Below, piece by piece: positions 6,572-14,175 of a stretch of DNA of 38,830 bases (its first letter is position 1; the number at the start of each line of letters is the position of its first letter). The notes under the pieces were generated by a model, which saw only the letters and a program-made list of their open reading frames with translations, was not told the origin of the DNA and did not search any database. The translations under genes were made by a program, and so were the position numbers. Origin of the DNA: Pseudomonadales bacterium (GTDB taxonomy: Bacteria > Pseudomonadota > Gammaproteobacteria > Pseudomonadales > Pseudohongiellaceae); assembly GCA_022763285.1 (NCBI GenBank), contig JALEHB010000042.1:1-38830 (forward strand), written 5' to 3'.

Positions 6572-7756
6572 TCAGATGACCCGTTTTTCACGCAGGGTCT
6601 GAATGCTGGCAGCATCGTAGCCCAGTTCCTGCATGATCTGATCGGTGTGTTCGCCCAGTGTTGGTGCGCGCCGCTGGATTTCTCCCGGCGTTTCAGATAA
6701 TTCAACCGGTGTCTTCATGACCGGTGCTGCCTTGTCGGCACCGGGATAGTCAATTGCCTGAAACAGACCCTTGGCGGCAATATGGGGGTCTTCCAGCACC
6801 TGCTGGGGAGAGAGCACCGGGCCCGCCGGGATGCGAGCTTCCTCCATGGCCGCCAACACTTCCTCGCTTGAGCGTTCGGCGCACCACTCGGCCAGGCGCT
6901 GGCTGATGATTTCACCATGATCGCCGCGGCTGATGTCATCCTTGAAACGAGGGTCCTGCAGCCAGTGTTCTTCCCCCATCAGATCGGCCCAGCGCTTGAA
7001 CAGGGGGCCACCCACTGACTGCACCAGTACCCAGCCGTCACGGGTGCGGAAGGTGTCGGCCGGAGCCGAGGTCTGGGAACGGTTCAGGCTGGCGACCCGG
7101 TTCACTGCGATCATAGCTTGCTCGATCAGGGTGCCATTCATCATGGTGAGTGCGGTGTTGAACAAGGCGCCTTCGACGATCTGGCCCTTGCCGGTTTTCT
7201 GGCGCTGGAACAGCGCCGCCATGGTGCCGAAGGCAGACAGGCTGGCGGTCCCGAAATCAATAAAGGGGGCGTAGGCCTTGGCCGGTTGTTCCGGTGTGCC
7301 GGACATATACATGCTGCCGGACATGGCCTGGCCGAGGCCGTCAAAGCCAACCCGTTGTTCGTAGGGGCCACCGCGGCCAAAGGCAGAAATCATGGTGAGG
7401 ATAATATCGGGCTTGATGGCGCAGAGACTGTCGTAGTCCAGGCCCATGCTGGCCAGGGTGTCGGGGGGCAGATTCGCCACCACCACGTCGGCAGTTGCCA
7501 CCAGTTTCCTGACAATCTCGCGACCCTCTTGCTTCATCGGGTTAAGAGTCATACCCAGTTTGTTGCGCCCCATTTGCATGAACATGGCGCCGTCACCCTG
7601 TTCGGTTACCGGTGAGAGGAAGCGGTCTTCCGAGCCATCCACTTTCTCGATGCGGATGACTTCAGCGCCGAGATCAGCCAGCAGGGTCGCGCAATAGGGG
7701 CCAGCGATATAACGCCCGAAATCCAGAACTCGAATGCCTTTCAAAACCTTGTCCAT
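6572..7756 (-). CDS. Class III (CaiB/BaiF) CoA-transferase
   Basis: Protein of 394 aa, the usual length for this family. It moves CoA between an acyl-CoA donor and a carboxylic acid through an aspartyl-CoA thioester. The N-terminal LDFGRYIAGPYCATLLADLGA (11-31) and VIRIEK are the typical CoA-binding start. VGFDGLGQAMSGSM (137-149) follows, and FIDFGTA (about 165-171) carries the probable catalytic Asp167. I chose ATG 7756 because it opens MDKVLKGIRVLDFG, as in relatives; the track start adds 28 residues without homology. The substrate pair cannot be read from sequence (carnitine, formyl, succinyl, bile-acid and 2-methylacyl members all look alike). It is a single gene, with the TerB/AraC operon downstream on the same strand. 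Confidence 0.88.
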   Translation of the reverse strand: MDKVLKGIRVLDFGRYIAGPYCATLLADLGAEVIRIEKVDGSEDRFLSPVTEQGDGAMFMQMGRNKLGMTLNPMKQEGREIVRKLVATADVVVANLPPDTLASMGLDYDSLCAIKPDIILTMISAFGRGGPYEQRVGFDGLGQAMSGSMYMSGTPEQPAKAYAPFIDFGTASLSAFGTMAALFQRQKTGKGQIVEGALFNTALTMMNGTLIEQAMIAVNRVASLNRSQTSAPADTFRTRDGWVLVQSVGGPLFKRWADLMGEEHWLQDPRFKDDISRGDHGEIISQRLAEWCAERSSEEVLAAMEEARIPAGPVLSPQQVLEDPHIAAKGLFQAIDYPGADKAAPVMKTPVELSETPGEIQRRAPTLGEHTDQIMQELGYDAASIQTLREKRVI

Positions 7757-7962
7757 TGCCAGTGTCCGCCTGCTTACTGATAAAGGCGGCAGTCTATCAC
7801 AGCCTCGGAATACTCGGGTCCCGGCATCTGAGAGGCGCAATGTGAGCCAATTAACACCCCCGGCACCAGTCTTTCAGGATAATAATTGCTCTGCCTGTCA
7901 TGCCCGATCATGGCGGCGCAGTCATCAGTCTCATCTGTGTGCAGTCAGAATCAGGAGTGAGC

Positions 7963-8139
7963 ATGAACGCAACAAGTGATGACAAGGCCTGGCGCAAATC
8001 CCGCGACGAACTGGAGTCCATCCTCAAGCAGCCCTATCAGGATGTCTGTAATGTCTGCAAGGGTGCAGGGCATATCAGTGCCAAGAGTCGCTGTCCCAAA
8101 TGCAAGGGCAGTGGCAGGCGCTACCTCAAACTGCTCTGA
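7963..8139 (+). CDS. 58-residue zinc-binding protein with paired CxxCxGxG motifs
   Basis: Small protein starting MNATSDDKAWRKSRDEL, with a helical N-terminal half. Its C-terminal half contains CNVCKGAG and CPKCKGSG, separated by eight residues. These are two DnaJ-type zinc motifs, enough to bind one zinc ion. The same architecture occurs in anti-TRAP-like and other stand-alone DnaJ zinc-finger proteins, so an RNA-, peptide- or thiol-related role is possible but unproven. The start is well supported: CAGGAG lies 5-6 nt before ATG 7963, whereas the longer track ORF lacks this. It precedes an exported methyltransferase on the same strand by 119 bp; a shared function is not evident. Confidence 0.8.
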   Translation: MNATSDDKAWRKSRDELESILKQPYQDVCNVCKGAGHISAKSRCPKCKGSGRRYLKLL

Positions 8140-8258
8140 GCAGGGATCCTCTGTCAGGCTGCCGCAAAGCTGTCCGGAGGGTTTGTCATGACTGGTTTAT
8201 CCAGGGCTCGCTGCTACAATGCAGGAACACCTTCAGAGCGCAGAGAGCGGAGCCCGCC

Positions 8259-8984
8259 ATGAAACCAGTCCTTGGAATAATTCTGTCACTGCAGTGCCTG
8301 TGTCTGCTGGCCAGCGCCAGCCCGGTGCTGGCTGCCGAGCACCCCGGTTATATTGAAGACCCGGCCCGACGCACCACCGGTATCGGCAAATTTTATATGG
8401 ATCGGGAAATTTCCTTCGTCATGGGCCACCGGGCCGCTGAGTGGCTGAATCGCCCTGGCCGTATTGCAGAAGAGCGTCCGGATGAGGTCGTGGCGAATAT
8501 GAATCTGCAGGCCGATGAGGTGGTGGCGGATATTGGCGCCGGATCTGGCTATTTCTCCTTCCGCATCGCCGCCCAGGTTCCCCGGGGCAAGGTGATGGCG
8601 GTTGATATCCAGCCGGAAATGCTGGCCATTATCGAACAGCGCATGGAAGAGGAGGGGGTGGACAACATCGTGCCGGTGCTGGGGGCGATTGACGACCCCA
8701 ATCTGGAGCCGGAATCCATCGATGCGGCTATTATGGTGGATGCCTATCATGAATTTTCCCATCCCTTTGAGATGGTGCAGGGCATCTACAATGCCCTCAA
8801 GCCCGGCGGACGGATCTTTCTGCTGGAATATCGGGGCGAGGACCCCAGCGTGCCTATTCGCCCCCTGCACAAGATGACTGAAATTCAGGCGGTGCGGGAA
8901 ATGAGCGTGTTCGGTCTGGAATGGACCGATACTCTGGATTTTCTGCCCTGGCAGCACATGATGATATTCACCAAGCCGCAATAG
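8259..8984 (+). CDS. Exported class I SAM-dependent methyltransferase-like protein
   Basis: Protein of 241 aa. It begins with a clear signal peptide (MKPVLGIILSLQCLCLLASA, probable cleavage after VLAA at about 26-27). The rest is a Rossmann-type methyltransferase: motif I DIGAGSGYFS (about 92-101), an acidic residue after the second strand in VMAVDIQPEM, motif IV-like AAIMVDAYHEF, and GLEWTDTLDF near the end. A methyltransferase of this type normally uses cytoplasmic S-adenosylmethionine, so export to the periplasm is surprising, although signal-bearing members of this group do occur in Proteobacteria. The start at 8259 has GGAG 6 nt upstream; the track ORF adds an unrelated 53 residues. The substrate is unknown. 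Confidence 0.82.
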   Translation: MKPVLGIILSLQCLCLLASASPVLAAEHPGYIEDPARRTTGIGKFYMDREISFVMGHRAAEWLNRPGRIAEERPDEVVANMNLQADEVVADIGAGSGYFSFRIAAQVPRGKVMAVDIQPEMLAIIEQRMEEEGVDNIVPVLGAIDDPNLEPESIDAAIMVDAYHEFSHPFEMVQGIYNALKPGGRIFLLEYRGEDPSVPIRPLHKMTEIQAVREMSVFGLEWTDTLDFLPWQHMMIFTKPQ

Positions 8985-9098
8985 CTGCCTGCCAGCCGCC
9001 GAGCCCAGCGGCTATTCGTCGCAGCCGATGTAACCTTTTGCCACTCGGGCCGTCAAAGAAGGTAATTGAACAGTCAATTGCTGACAGAGGACGAAACG

Positions 9099-9245
9099 GT
9101 GACCAATTACCGCTACAAACAGCTGCTGATCCCCATGGATCGCTACCTGCGTGGCCTGAATCCCCAGGCGAAGCGCTGGCTGGCATTGGCGGAGGGTGGG
9201 CTGTTGCTGCTGTTACTGACCTCGGTGATTTTCTACGTTCAGTAA
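9099..9245 (+). CDS. 48-residue single-span membrane peptide
   Basis: This small ORF is not in the track. It starts at GTG 9099 with GAGGA 7 nt upstream. The sequence opens MTNYRYKQLLIPMDRYL, is basic and amphipathic over about 27 residues, then has one hydrophobic segment (LALAEGGLLLLLLTSVIFYV, about 28-47) that runs to the C-terminus. It would be an inner-membrane protein with its basic N-terminus in the cytoplasm. It sits between the exported methyltransferase and a strong bidirectional terminator, in a good position to be a genuine last gene. I do not recognise a family; a chance ORF is possible. Confidence 0.55.
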   Translation: MTNYRYKQLLIPMDRYLRGLNPQAKRWLALAEGGLLLLLLTSVIFYVQ

Positions 9246-9300
9246 GGCACCGATAGCGACTCGCGCCCACCTCCGTACAAGCGGCCCGAGAACTCGTACA

Positions 9301-9336
9301 AAAAAGGCGGCAGTGTTTCCCACTGCCGCCTTTTTC
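9301..9336. terminator. Bidirectional Rho-independent terminator
   Basis: A 10-bp perfect stem (GGCGGCAGTG with CACTGCCGCC) and a 5-nt loop are flanked by six A on the left and five T on the right. It can therefore terminate both the plus-strand small-peptide/methyltransferase transcripts and the minus-strand TonB-receptor transcript, which ends 31 bp away. Confidence 0.93.
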
Positions 9337-9367
9337 ATGTCTTTCGGGTCTGGCTTGAATGTCAGGA

Positions 9368-11518
9368 TCAGAAGGTGCCGCGAATCTTGATGGCGTACTT
9401 CTCACCGGTGTGGCTGCAGGAGTCCTCGATCTCGCTGATGTTGCCGGTGGCAATGGTGCCGTTTACGAAACGGGTACGAATACGGCAGCGATAGGACTCA
9501 TGCACATTAGTGGCCTCAAAGCGGTAGATCAGTCCGCCCCAGCCCTGTTTTTCCACGAAGGCCAGCAGGAAGCCGTCGGAATCATAGTCTTCGATCTTGT
9601 CGATGTCGTAGGCGAGAATTCCGCCCTCAAAGCTTTCGTTATAGTTAACACCGTAATTGAGGCCAAGAGAACTGACGTCGTGCCGGAATCCCAGGCGCCA
9701 GCTACCCCGGCCGCCGCGGTTCAGGCGGCGGTCGATGCCGAGAAAAGGGTCGGTCACAGAGGAATCCACCACTTCGACTCTTGATGTCAGCAGGATATTG
9801 GGCAGATCCCAACCGGCCAGGCGCAGACTGCCATCGACAGCAGCACCGTAGCGCTCGCCATCGCCGATATTGCCATTGGCGGAGAGGATGGAACTCCCGG
9901 TAGATACGTCGATGCGGTCAATCACGTCTTCCAGATCGTGAAAATAGACATTGCTGTTTATCACGCCATTGTCATTATTGAAGCGGTATTCCAGATTCAG
10001 GTCATAGCGCCAGGATTGTTCCTGACGAAGATCGGGGTTACCCGTCACTTCATTCTGCTCATCATCGCCGGAGTCGGTATTGGCAGTGAAGTCATTAAAG
10101 CTCAACTGGGCGACATCTTTCTCGATGGTGGCACGGAATTGCAGAGAAGGGGTCAGGTCAAATCGGTAATCAATCTTAGGGCGGACAAAATCAAAGTCGC
10201 GGCTTTTGGACACGTCGCCAGACTGGGAGATTTCTGACTGCTCGAAAATCAGCGTGCTCTCCAGGGACATGCGCGAGTTGATCTGCCAGTTATGCACTGC
10301 AGAGGCTTCGTAGCGAATTTCTTCCACGGTGGCATTGGCATTGGTGAAAGGCGTCAGGCCTCCGAATTCCGCTGAGCCCGGCTCAGTGCTGCTGAGCAGA
10401 CCAAGTTTCAGGGTTGAGTCGAGAATGGTCTGGGCCCGCTCCAGTCCAAATTCAATGTCCTGGGTGTCGGTCAGGCCCATTGAGTAGCTGCTGCGGATGA
10501 TGCGTTCCTGGTAGCGATTGTAATTATCCAGAAACAGGTCCTTGCTGCGGTCAGCACCGTCAACCACAAAGCGCTCGCGTAAGCTGTCATCTTCCTTGCG
10601 ATTGACAATCCACAGAGTTTTCCAGCGATTGCCATTGGCAAAGCTGTGCTCATAGTCGCCGCCTACTTCCCAGAATTCATTGCTGCTGGCGGTGATGTCT
10701 TCTTCAACCCGAGAGACGATAGGGGAGACCTGGTAGTCGGTCAGGAAGCGATCGTCGCGAAAGGGGCTGTCGGTGTCCTCGTACTGGATGTTCAGATGGG
10801 CGATATCCGAGTCACTGAACTGATAGCCCAGATTGGCACTGAGGGTCAAAGGCTGGGAATCGGTGCGGGTGTCGCGGGCAATGGTGTTGTTGAGGCTGCC
10901 ATCGGCCAGGGTGCTGACCTCAAAACCTTTGCGCCATTCCCAGCGTGGCTCGGTTTCGGCGCTGAGCAGATATTCGAAGGCGCCACGGGAGCCGGTCAGG
11001 GAAATTTTGCCACCCGGTTTGACCTCACCATCGTGGTAGTGGTCGGCATTGAGTTCATAGGCGACCGAGGAGCGGGACTCGGCTTCCAACAAGACAATAT
11101 TGATTACCTGGGAGCCGCCACGGACATCCAGATCGGCGGAAGTGCCGCGAATGATTTCGATATGCTGTACCTGGTCTGCCGGAATGCGACTTAATTGGCT
11201 ATTGCCCTCGTTGCCCTTGCCGGTAATGCGGCGGCCATTGATAAGAATCTGGTCACCGCCCAGTCCCAGGCCGCGACGGCTGGAGTCACTGGAGGTATTG
11301 GAGCCACCGGAACGAGCCACGCTGATGCCGGGAATACGGTCCAGCATGTCATTGGCGGAAAATGGCTCGAATTGGGCAAAATAGCTGGCCGGATAGGTTA
11401 CTGTGGAGTCATCATCGGTCACCGGGGCATCCTGTGCCATCAGGGAGCCGGCTTGCATGGCCGAGGCCAGGGCAATTGCGTGGATCAGGGATTTTTTGGC
11501 AGGTATAACGGGGCTCAT
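9368..11518 (-). CDS. TonB-dependent outer-membrane receptor
   Basis: Protein of 716 aa. It has a signal peptide (to about residue 29, LMAQ), then a short N-terminal segment, TVTYPASYFAQF, that may serve as the TonB-contacting box. The plug domain follows (about 45-140: DMLDRIPGISV, GGDQILINGRRI, HIEIIRGTSA), then a roughly 570-residue beta-barrel of alternating strands ending in phenylalanine (IKIRGTF), typical of outer-membrane proteins recognised by the Bam machinery. It is expected to import a scarce ligand with TonB energy. No siderophore, cobalamin or glycan genes lie next to it, so the ligand is unknown. GGAG lies 7 nt before the ATG. It is monocistronic, with a terminator directly downstream. 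Confidence 0.92.
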   Translation of the reverse strand: MSPVIPAKKSLIHAIALASAMQAGSLMAQDAPVTDDDSTVTYPASYFAQFEPFSANDMLDRIPGISVARSGGSNTSSDSSRRGLGLGGDQILINGRRITGKGNEGNSQLSRIPADQVQHIEIIRGTSADLDVRGGSQVINIVLLEAESRSSVAYELNADHYHDGEVKPGGKISLTGSRGAFEYLLSAETEPRWEWRKGFEVSTLADGSLNNTIARDTRTDSQPLTLSANLGYQFSDSDIAHLNIQYEDTDSPFRDDRFLTDYQVSPIVSRVEEDITASSNEFWEVGGDYEHSFANGNRWKTLWIVNRKEDDSLRERFVVDGADRSKDLFLDNYNRYQERIIRSSYSMGLTDTQDIEFGLERAQTILDSTLKLGLLSSTEPGSAEFGGLTPFTNANATVEEIRYEASAVHNWQINSRMSLESTLIFEQSEISQSGDVSKSRDFDFVRPKIDYRFDLTPSLQFRATIEKDVAQLSFNDFTANTDSGDDEQNEVTGNPDLRQEQSWRYDLNLEYRFNNDNGVINSNVYFHDLEDVIDRIDVSTGSSILSANGNIGDGERYGAAVDGSLRLAGWDLPNILLTSRVEVVDSSVTDPFLGIDRRLNRGGRGSWRLGFRHDVSSLGLNYGVNYNESFEGGILAYDIDKIEDYDSDGFLLAFVEKQGWGGLIYRFEATNVHESYRCRIRTRFVNGTIATGNISEIEDSCSHTGEKYAIKIRGTF

Positions 11519-11720
11519 GGAATGACTCCAGTGTTCTTCTTGCTATGGGCTATCTGGGGGTGCGGCCGGGTCTGACTGGTCCGCTTTATCCGTACTGACG
11601 GTGTGCCAGCCGGGCCTTTTTGGTCAGGCGGCGTAGTATGTACCAAAATCGGCCATAAATTCTCAGGCCAATAGTCAGATTTTGTGACATTTTGTAATGC
11701 CCGGGTCTCAGGCAGGGTTT

Positions 11721-11749
11721 TTGCGCTGTTCAGGTGAATTAAGGATAAT
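11721..11749 (+). promoter_or_regulatory. Sigma-70 promoter for ETF-QO
   Basis: TTGCGC (11721-11726) is separated by exactly 17 bp from GATAAT (11744-11749), five of six matches at -10. The predicted transcript starts near 11756, giving a leader of about 85 nt. Confidence 0.6.
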
Positions 11750-11751
11750 AG

Positions 11752-11770
11752 CCGGCCTGGATTTGGCCGG
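11752..11770 (+). other. Hairpin at the 5' end of the ETF-QO transcript
   Basis: CCGGCC, a 7-nt spacer and GGCCGG form a stem that coincides with the predicted transcription start. A 5'-terminal hairpin could stabilise the mRNA. There is no following T run, so it is not a terminator. Confidence 0.35.
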
Positions 11771-11804
11771 GTTTACAAGGGAATGACACCGGGCTTTAAC
11801 ACAG

Positions 11805-11818
11805 GATTCGTTCGAATC
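11805..11818. promoter_or_regulatory. Palindrome GATTCGTTCGAATC upstream of ETF-QO
   Basis: Inverted repeat of 6-2-6 within the leader of the ETF-QO gene, 23 bp before the start codon. It might be an operator for a fatty-acid or amino-acid catabolism regulator; I cannot match it to a known site. Confidence 0.25.
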
Positions 11819-11840
11819 GATTCAAGACAGAGGTTTATCT

Positions 11841-13499
11841 ATGCAACGTGAGTCCATGGAAGTAGATGTGGTGATTGTCGGCGCTGGCCCGGCCGGTTTG
11901 TCGACGGCCTGCCGTCTATTGCAGCTGGCCAAAGAGGGGGGCAAGGAACTGTCTGTCTGTGTGCTGGAAAAGGGCTCCGAGATCGGAGCCCATATTCTCT
12001 CCGGTGCAGTCTTCGAACCCACGGCCCTGGATGAGTTGTTCCCGGACTGGAAAGAGCGTGGCGCCCCACTCAATACCCGGGTTACCGGTGATAATGTCTA
12101 TTATCTGCCGGGTGCCGAGTCCTCTTTCAAGTTCCCGGGGCTGATGGTGCCGCGGCCCATGCATAATCATGGCAACTATATTATATCCCTGGGCAAACTC
12201 TGTGCCTGGCTGGGAGAGCAGGCCATGGAACTGGGCGCCGAGGTATTTCCCGGCTTCGCTGCAGCCGAAGTGCTGTACAACGAGGATGGTTCGGTCAAGG
12301 GAGTCGCCACCGGGGACATGGGTGTCGGCGCTGATGGTGAAAAGAAGCCCTCCTATGAACCGGGCTTTGAGTTCCATGCCAAATACACCATTCTGGCAGA
12401 AGGCTGCCGCGGCCATCTGGGCAAGGAAATTATCAGCAAGTTTGAGCTGGACAAGGACAGTGATCCGCAGCATTACGGCATCGGTATCAAGGAAGTCTGG
12501 GAAATTCCGGAAGCGCAGCATCAGGAAGGTCTGGTGGTGCACACGGCGGGCTATCCCATGGTGGGAGCCAGCTATGCCGGCACCAGTGGCGGCTTCCTCT
12601 ATCATGTGGAAGGCAATCAGGTCTCTCTGGGTCTGATCGTCGACCTGGCCTACCAGAACCCGCATATTTCTCCTTTCGATGAATTTCAGAAATTCAAGCA
12701 TCACCCGGTGATCAGAAAGACCATCGAGGGTGGCAAACGTCTCAGCTATGGTGCGCGGGCACTGATCAAGGGTGGACTGAACTCCCTGCCGAAAATGAGT
12801 TTCCCTGGCGGTCTTCTGATTGGCTGCGATGCTGGCACCCTGAACGCGGCCAAGATCAAGGGCAGTCATACTGCCATGAAATCCGGCATGTTGGCCGCCG
12901 AATCTCTTTATGCAGCTCTGAGTGAAGAAAACCCGGCTTCGGAATTGACGGATTATGGCGCGCGTTTCGAAAAGTCAGACCTGTATGAAGAGTTACACCA
13001 GACCCGTAACTTCAGCGCCGGTTTCCACAAATTCGGATTCTGGCTTGGCAGCGCACTGACTTTTATTGAACAGAATATTTTCTTCGGTAAATTCCCTTTC
13101 ACCATTCGCGACAAGTCGCGGGATTTTGAGCAGCTCAAACCTGCCGATCAGGCGCCGAAAATCGACTATCCCAAACCCGATGGCAAGATCAGTTTCGACA
13201 AGCTGTCATCGGTTTTTCTCAGCAATACCAACCACGCCGAGGATCAGCCCTGTCATCTGACCCTGAAGGATGATTCGATTCCTATCGCCGTTAACCTGCC
13301 CAAATATGACGAGCCGGCGCAGCGTTATTGTCCGGCCGGGGTTTACGAAGTGGTGGAAGAGGCTGATGGCGGCAAGCGCTTCCAGATCAATGCCCAGAAC
13401 TGCGTGCACTGCAAGACCTGCGATATCAAGGACCCGTCCCAGAATATTCACTGGGTGGTGCCGGAAGGTGGCGGAGGCCCCAATTATCCGGGTATGTAG
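11841..13499 (+). CDS. etfD: Electron transfer flavoprotein-ubiquinone oxidoreductase
   Basis: Protein of 552 aa. This membrane-associated FAD and [4Fe-4S] enzyme takes electrons from ETF, which is reduced by acyl-CoA and other dehydrogenases, and passes them to ubiquinone. The FAD motif VIVGAGPAGLSTA is at about 11-23. FSAGFHKFGFWLG and a hydrophobic stretch in the second half suit monotopic membrane attachment and quinone binding. The C-terminal ferredoxin-like domain has CPAGVYEV (Cys about 497) and CVHCKTC (about 521, 524, 527), supplying the four cluster cysteines. Length and order match the bacterial and mitochondrial family. AGAGG lies just upstream of the ATG. The etfA/etfB genes are not in the window. 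Confidence 0.97.
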   Translation: MQRESMEVDVVIVGAGPAGLSTACRLLQLAKEGGKELSVCVLEKGSEIGAHILSGAVFEPTALDELFPDWKERGAPLNTRVTGDNVYYLPGAESSFKFPGLMVPRPMHNHGNYIISLGKLCAWLGEQAMELGAEVFPGFAAAEVLYNEDGSVKGVATGDMGVGADGEKKPSYEPGFEFHAKYTILAEGCRGHLGKEIISKFELDKDSDPQHYGIGIKEVWEIPEAQHQEGLVVHTAGYPMVGASYAGTSGGFLYHVEGNQVSLGLIVDLAYQNPHISPFDEFQKFKHHPVIRKTIEGGKRLSYGARALIKGGLNSLPKMSFPGGLLIGCDAGTLNAAKIKGSHTAMKSGMLAAESLYAALSEENPASELTDYGARFEKSDLYEELHQTRNFSAGFHKFGFWLGSALTFIEQNIFFGKFPFTIRDKSRDFEQLKPADQAPKIDYPKPDGKISFDKLSSVFLSNTNHAEDQPCHLTLKDDSIPIAVNLPKYDEPAQRYCPAGVYEVVEEADGGKRFQINAQNCVHCKTCDIKDPSQNIHWVVPEGGGGPNYPGM

Positions 13500-13524
13500 A
13501 AGGGCAGATCAGCGGCTGCCGCTG

Positions 13525-13548
13525 TGGCGCCCTCAGTTCAGGGCGCCA
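13525..13548. terminator. GC-rich hairpin between convergent genes, possible terminator
   Basis: A 9-bp perfect stem, TGGCGCCCT with AGGGCGCCA and a 6-nt loop, overlaps the stop of the minus-strand lipoprotein gene and follows the ETF-QO stop by 25 bp. A second small palindrome (AGCGGCTGCCGCT) precedes it. No T tract follows, so intrinsic termination would be weak; 3'-end protection is another possibility. Confidence 0.4.
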
Positions 13549-14117
13549 TCCTGCCAGTAGCGGGTGCCTTTAACAGTAGCCTGCAAGGCCAGACCGGACT
13601 GGGTCAGCTGGTAGATAGTGACATTGTCCACTACCGCTTCGCCACCCACGGCGGCGCCCAGATCGCCGGCCTTGGCGGCGGCGTCTGCATTACCTCCGAC
13701 CGATACCCCGACATCCATGAAGCGCGCCAGCGCCTCTTCGCTGTGAAACACGAACACGGCGCGGAAGTCTTTGACGCCGGCACCCAGGCCAATGCCCACT
13801 TCACCCATGCGCATATAGATGTCCTCACCGGTCTGGTTATTGCGCACCACGCCAATACCACCGCCGAAGCTGGCCAGGATGACATTGATATTGGCATTGG
13901 TGAAAACGGCATATCCGGCGGCACTGCCGATTTGTACCCGGGTGTCGGGTTTGAGGCTGTACAACTCATCCAGCACTTCGCTGCGCATATCCTGAATCGC
14001 GGCGCGGCGTTCATCGGGGCTGCCGCTGGTAAGTCCGGTTGTGGTACAGGCGGTCAGAAACAAGAGGCAGATTGCCAAAATGGCATTGCTGGCGGGGGCA
14101 GGGATCTTGACGAACAT
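13533..14117 (-). CDS. YSC84/SYLF-type lipoprotein
   Basis: Protein of 194 aa. The signal peptide ends in the lipobox LTAC, with Cys24 as the probable lipidation site, so it is membrane-anchored in the envelope. The mature part has a glycine-rich, beta-rich pattern: AAGYAVFTNANINVILASFGGGIGVV, GEVGIGLGAGVKDFRAVFVF and DAAAKAGDLGAA. This is typical of bacterial YSC84-related (SYLF) proteins, a fold that binds lipids in eukaryotes. Its bacterial role is not established; envelope lipid handling is a reasonable guess. GGAG lies upstream of ATG 14117. It is convergent with ETF-QO and lies 58 bp downstream of ispB on the same strand. Confidence 0.82.
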   Translation of the reverse strand: MFVKIPAPASNAILAICLLFLTACTTTGLTSGSPDERRAAIQDMRSEVLDELYSLKPDTRVQIGSAAGYAVFTNANINVILASFGGGIGVVRNNQTGEDIYMRMGEVGIGLGAGVKDFRAVFVFHSEEALARFMDVGVSVGGNADAAAKAGDLGAAVGGEAVVDNVTIYQLTQSGLALQATVKGTRYWQDGALN

Positions 14118-14175
14118 GGGTTTCTCCTTTGCTGTCGCAAAAGTGTATATCAGGCGTTCTGGTCAGGCTACAGTT

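Larger units (their letters stand above)
11519..11840. other. 322-bp divergent intergenic region
   Basis: This lies between the TonB receptor and ETF-QO genes. It carries a clear promoter for the latter (11721-11749), a GC-rich hairpin at the start of that transcript (11752-11770) and a palindrome at 11805-11818. I found no strong promoter for the receptor and no RNA gene or credible ORF. Confidence 0.6.

Noticed and set aside
8996-9015. Hairpin AGCCGC...GCGGCT after the methyltransferase gene, considered as terminator
   Set aside because: It has only a 6-bp stem and no T tract; the strong terminator is at 9301-9336.
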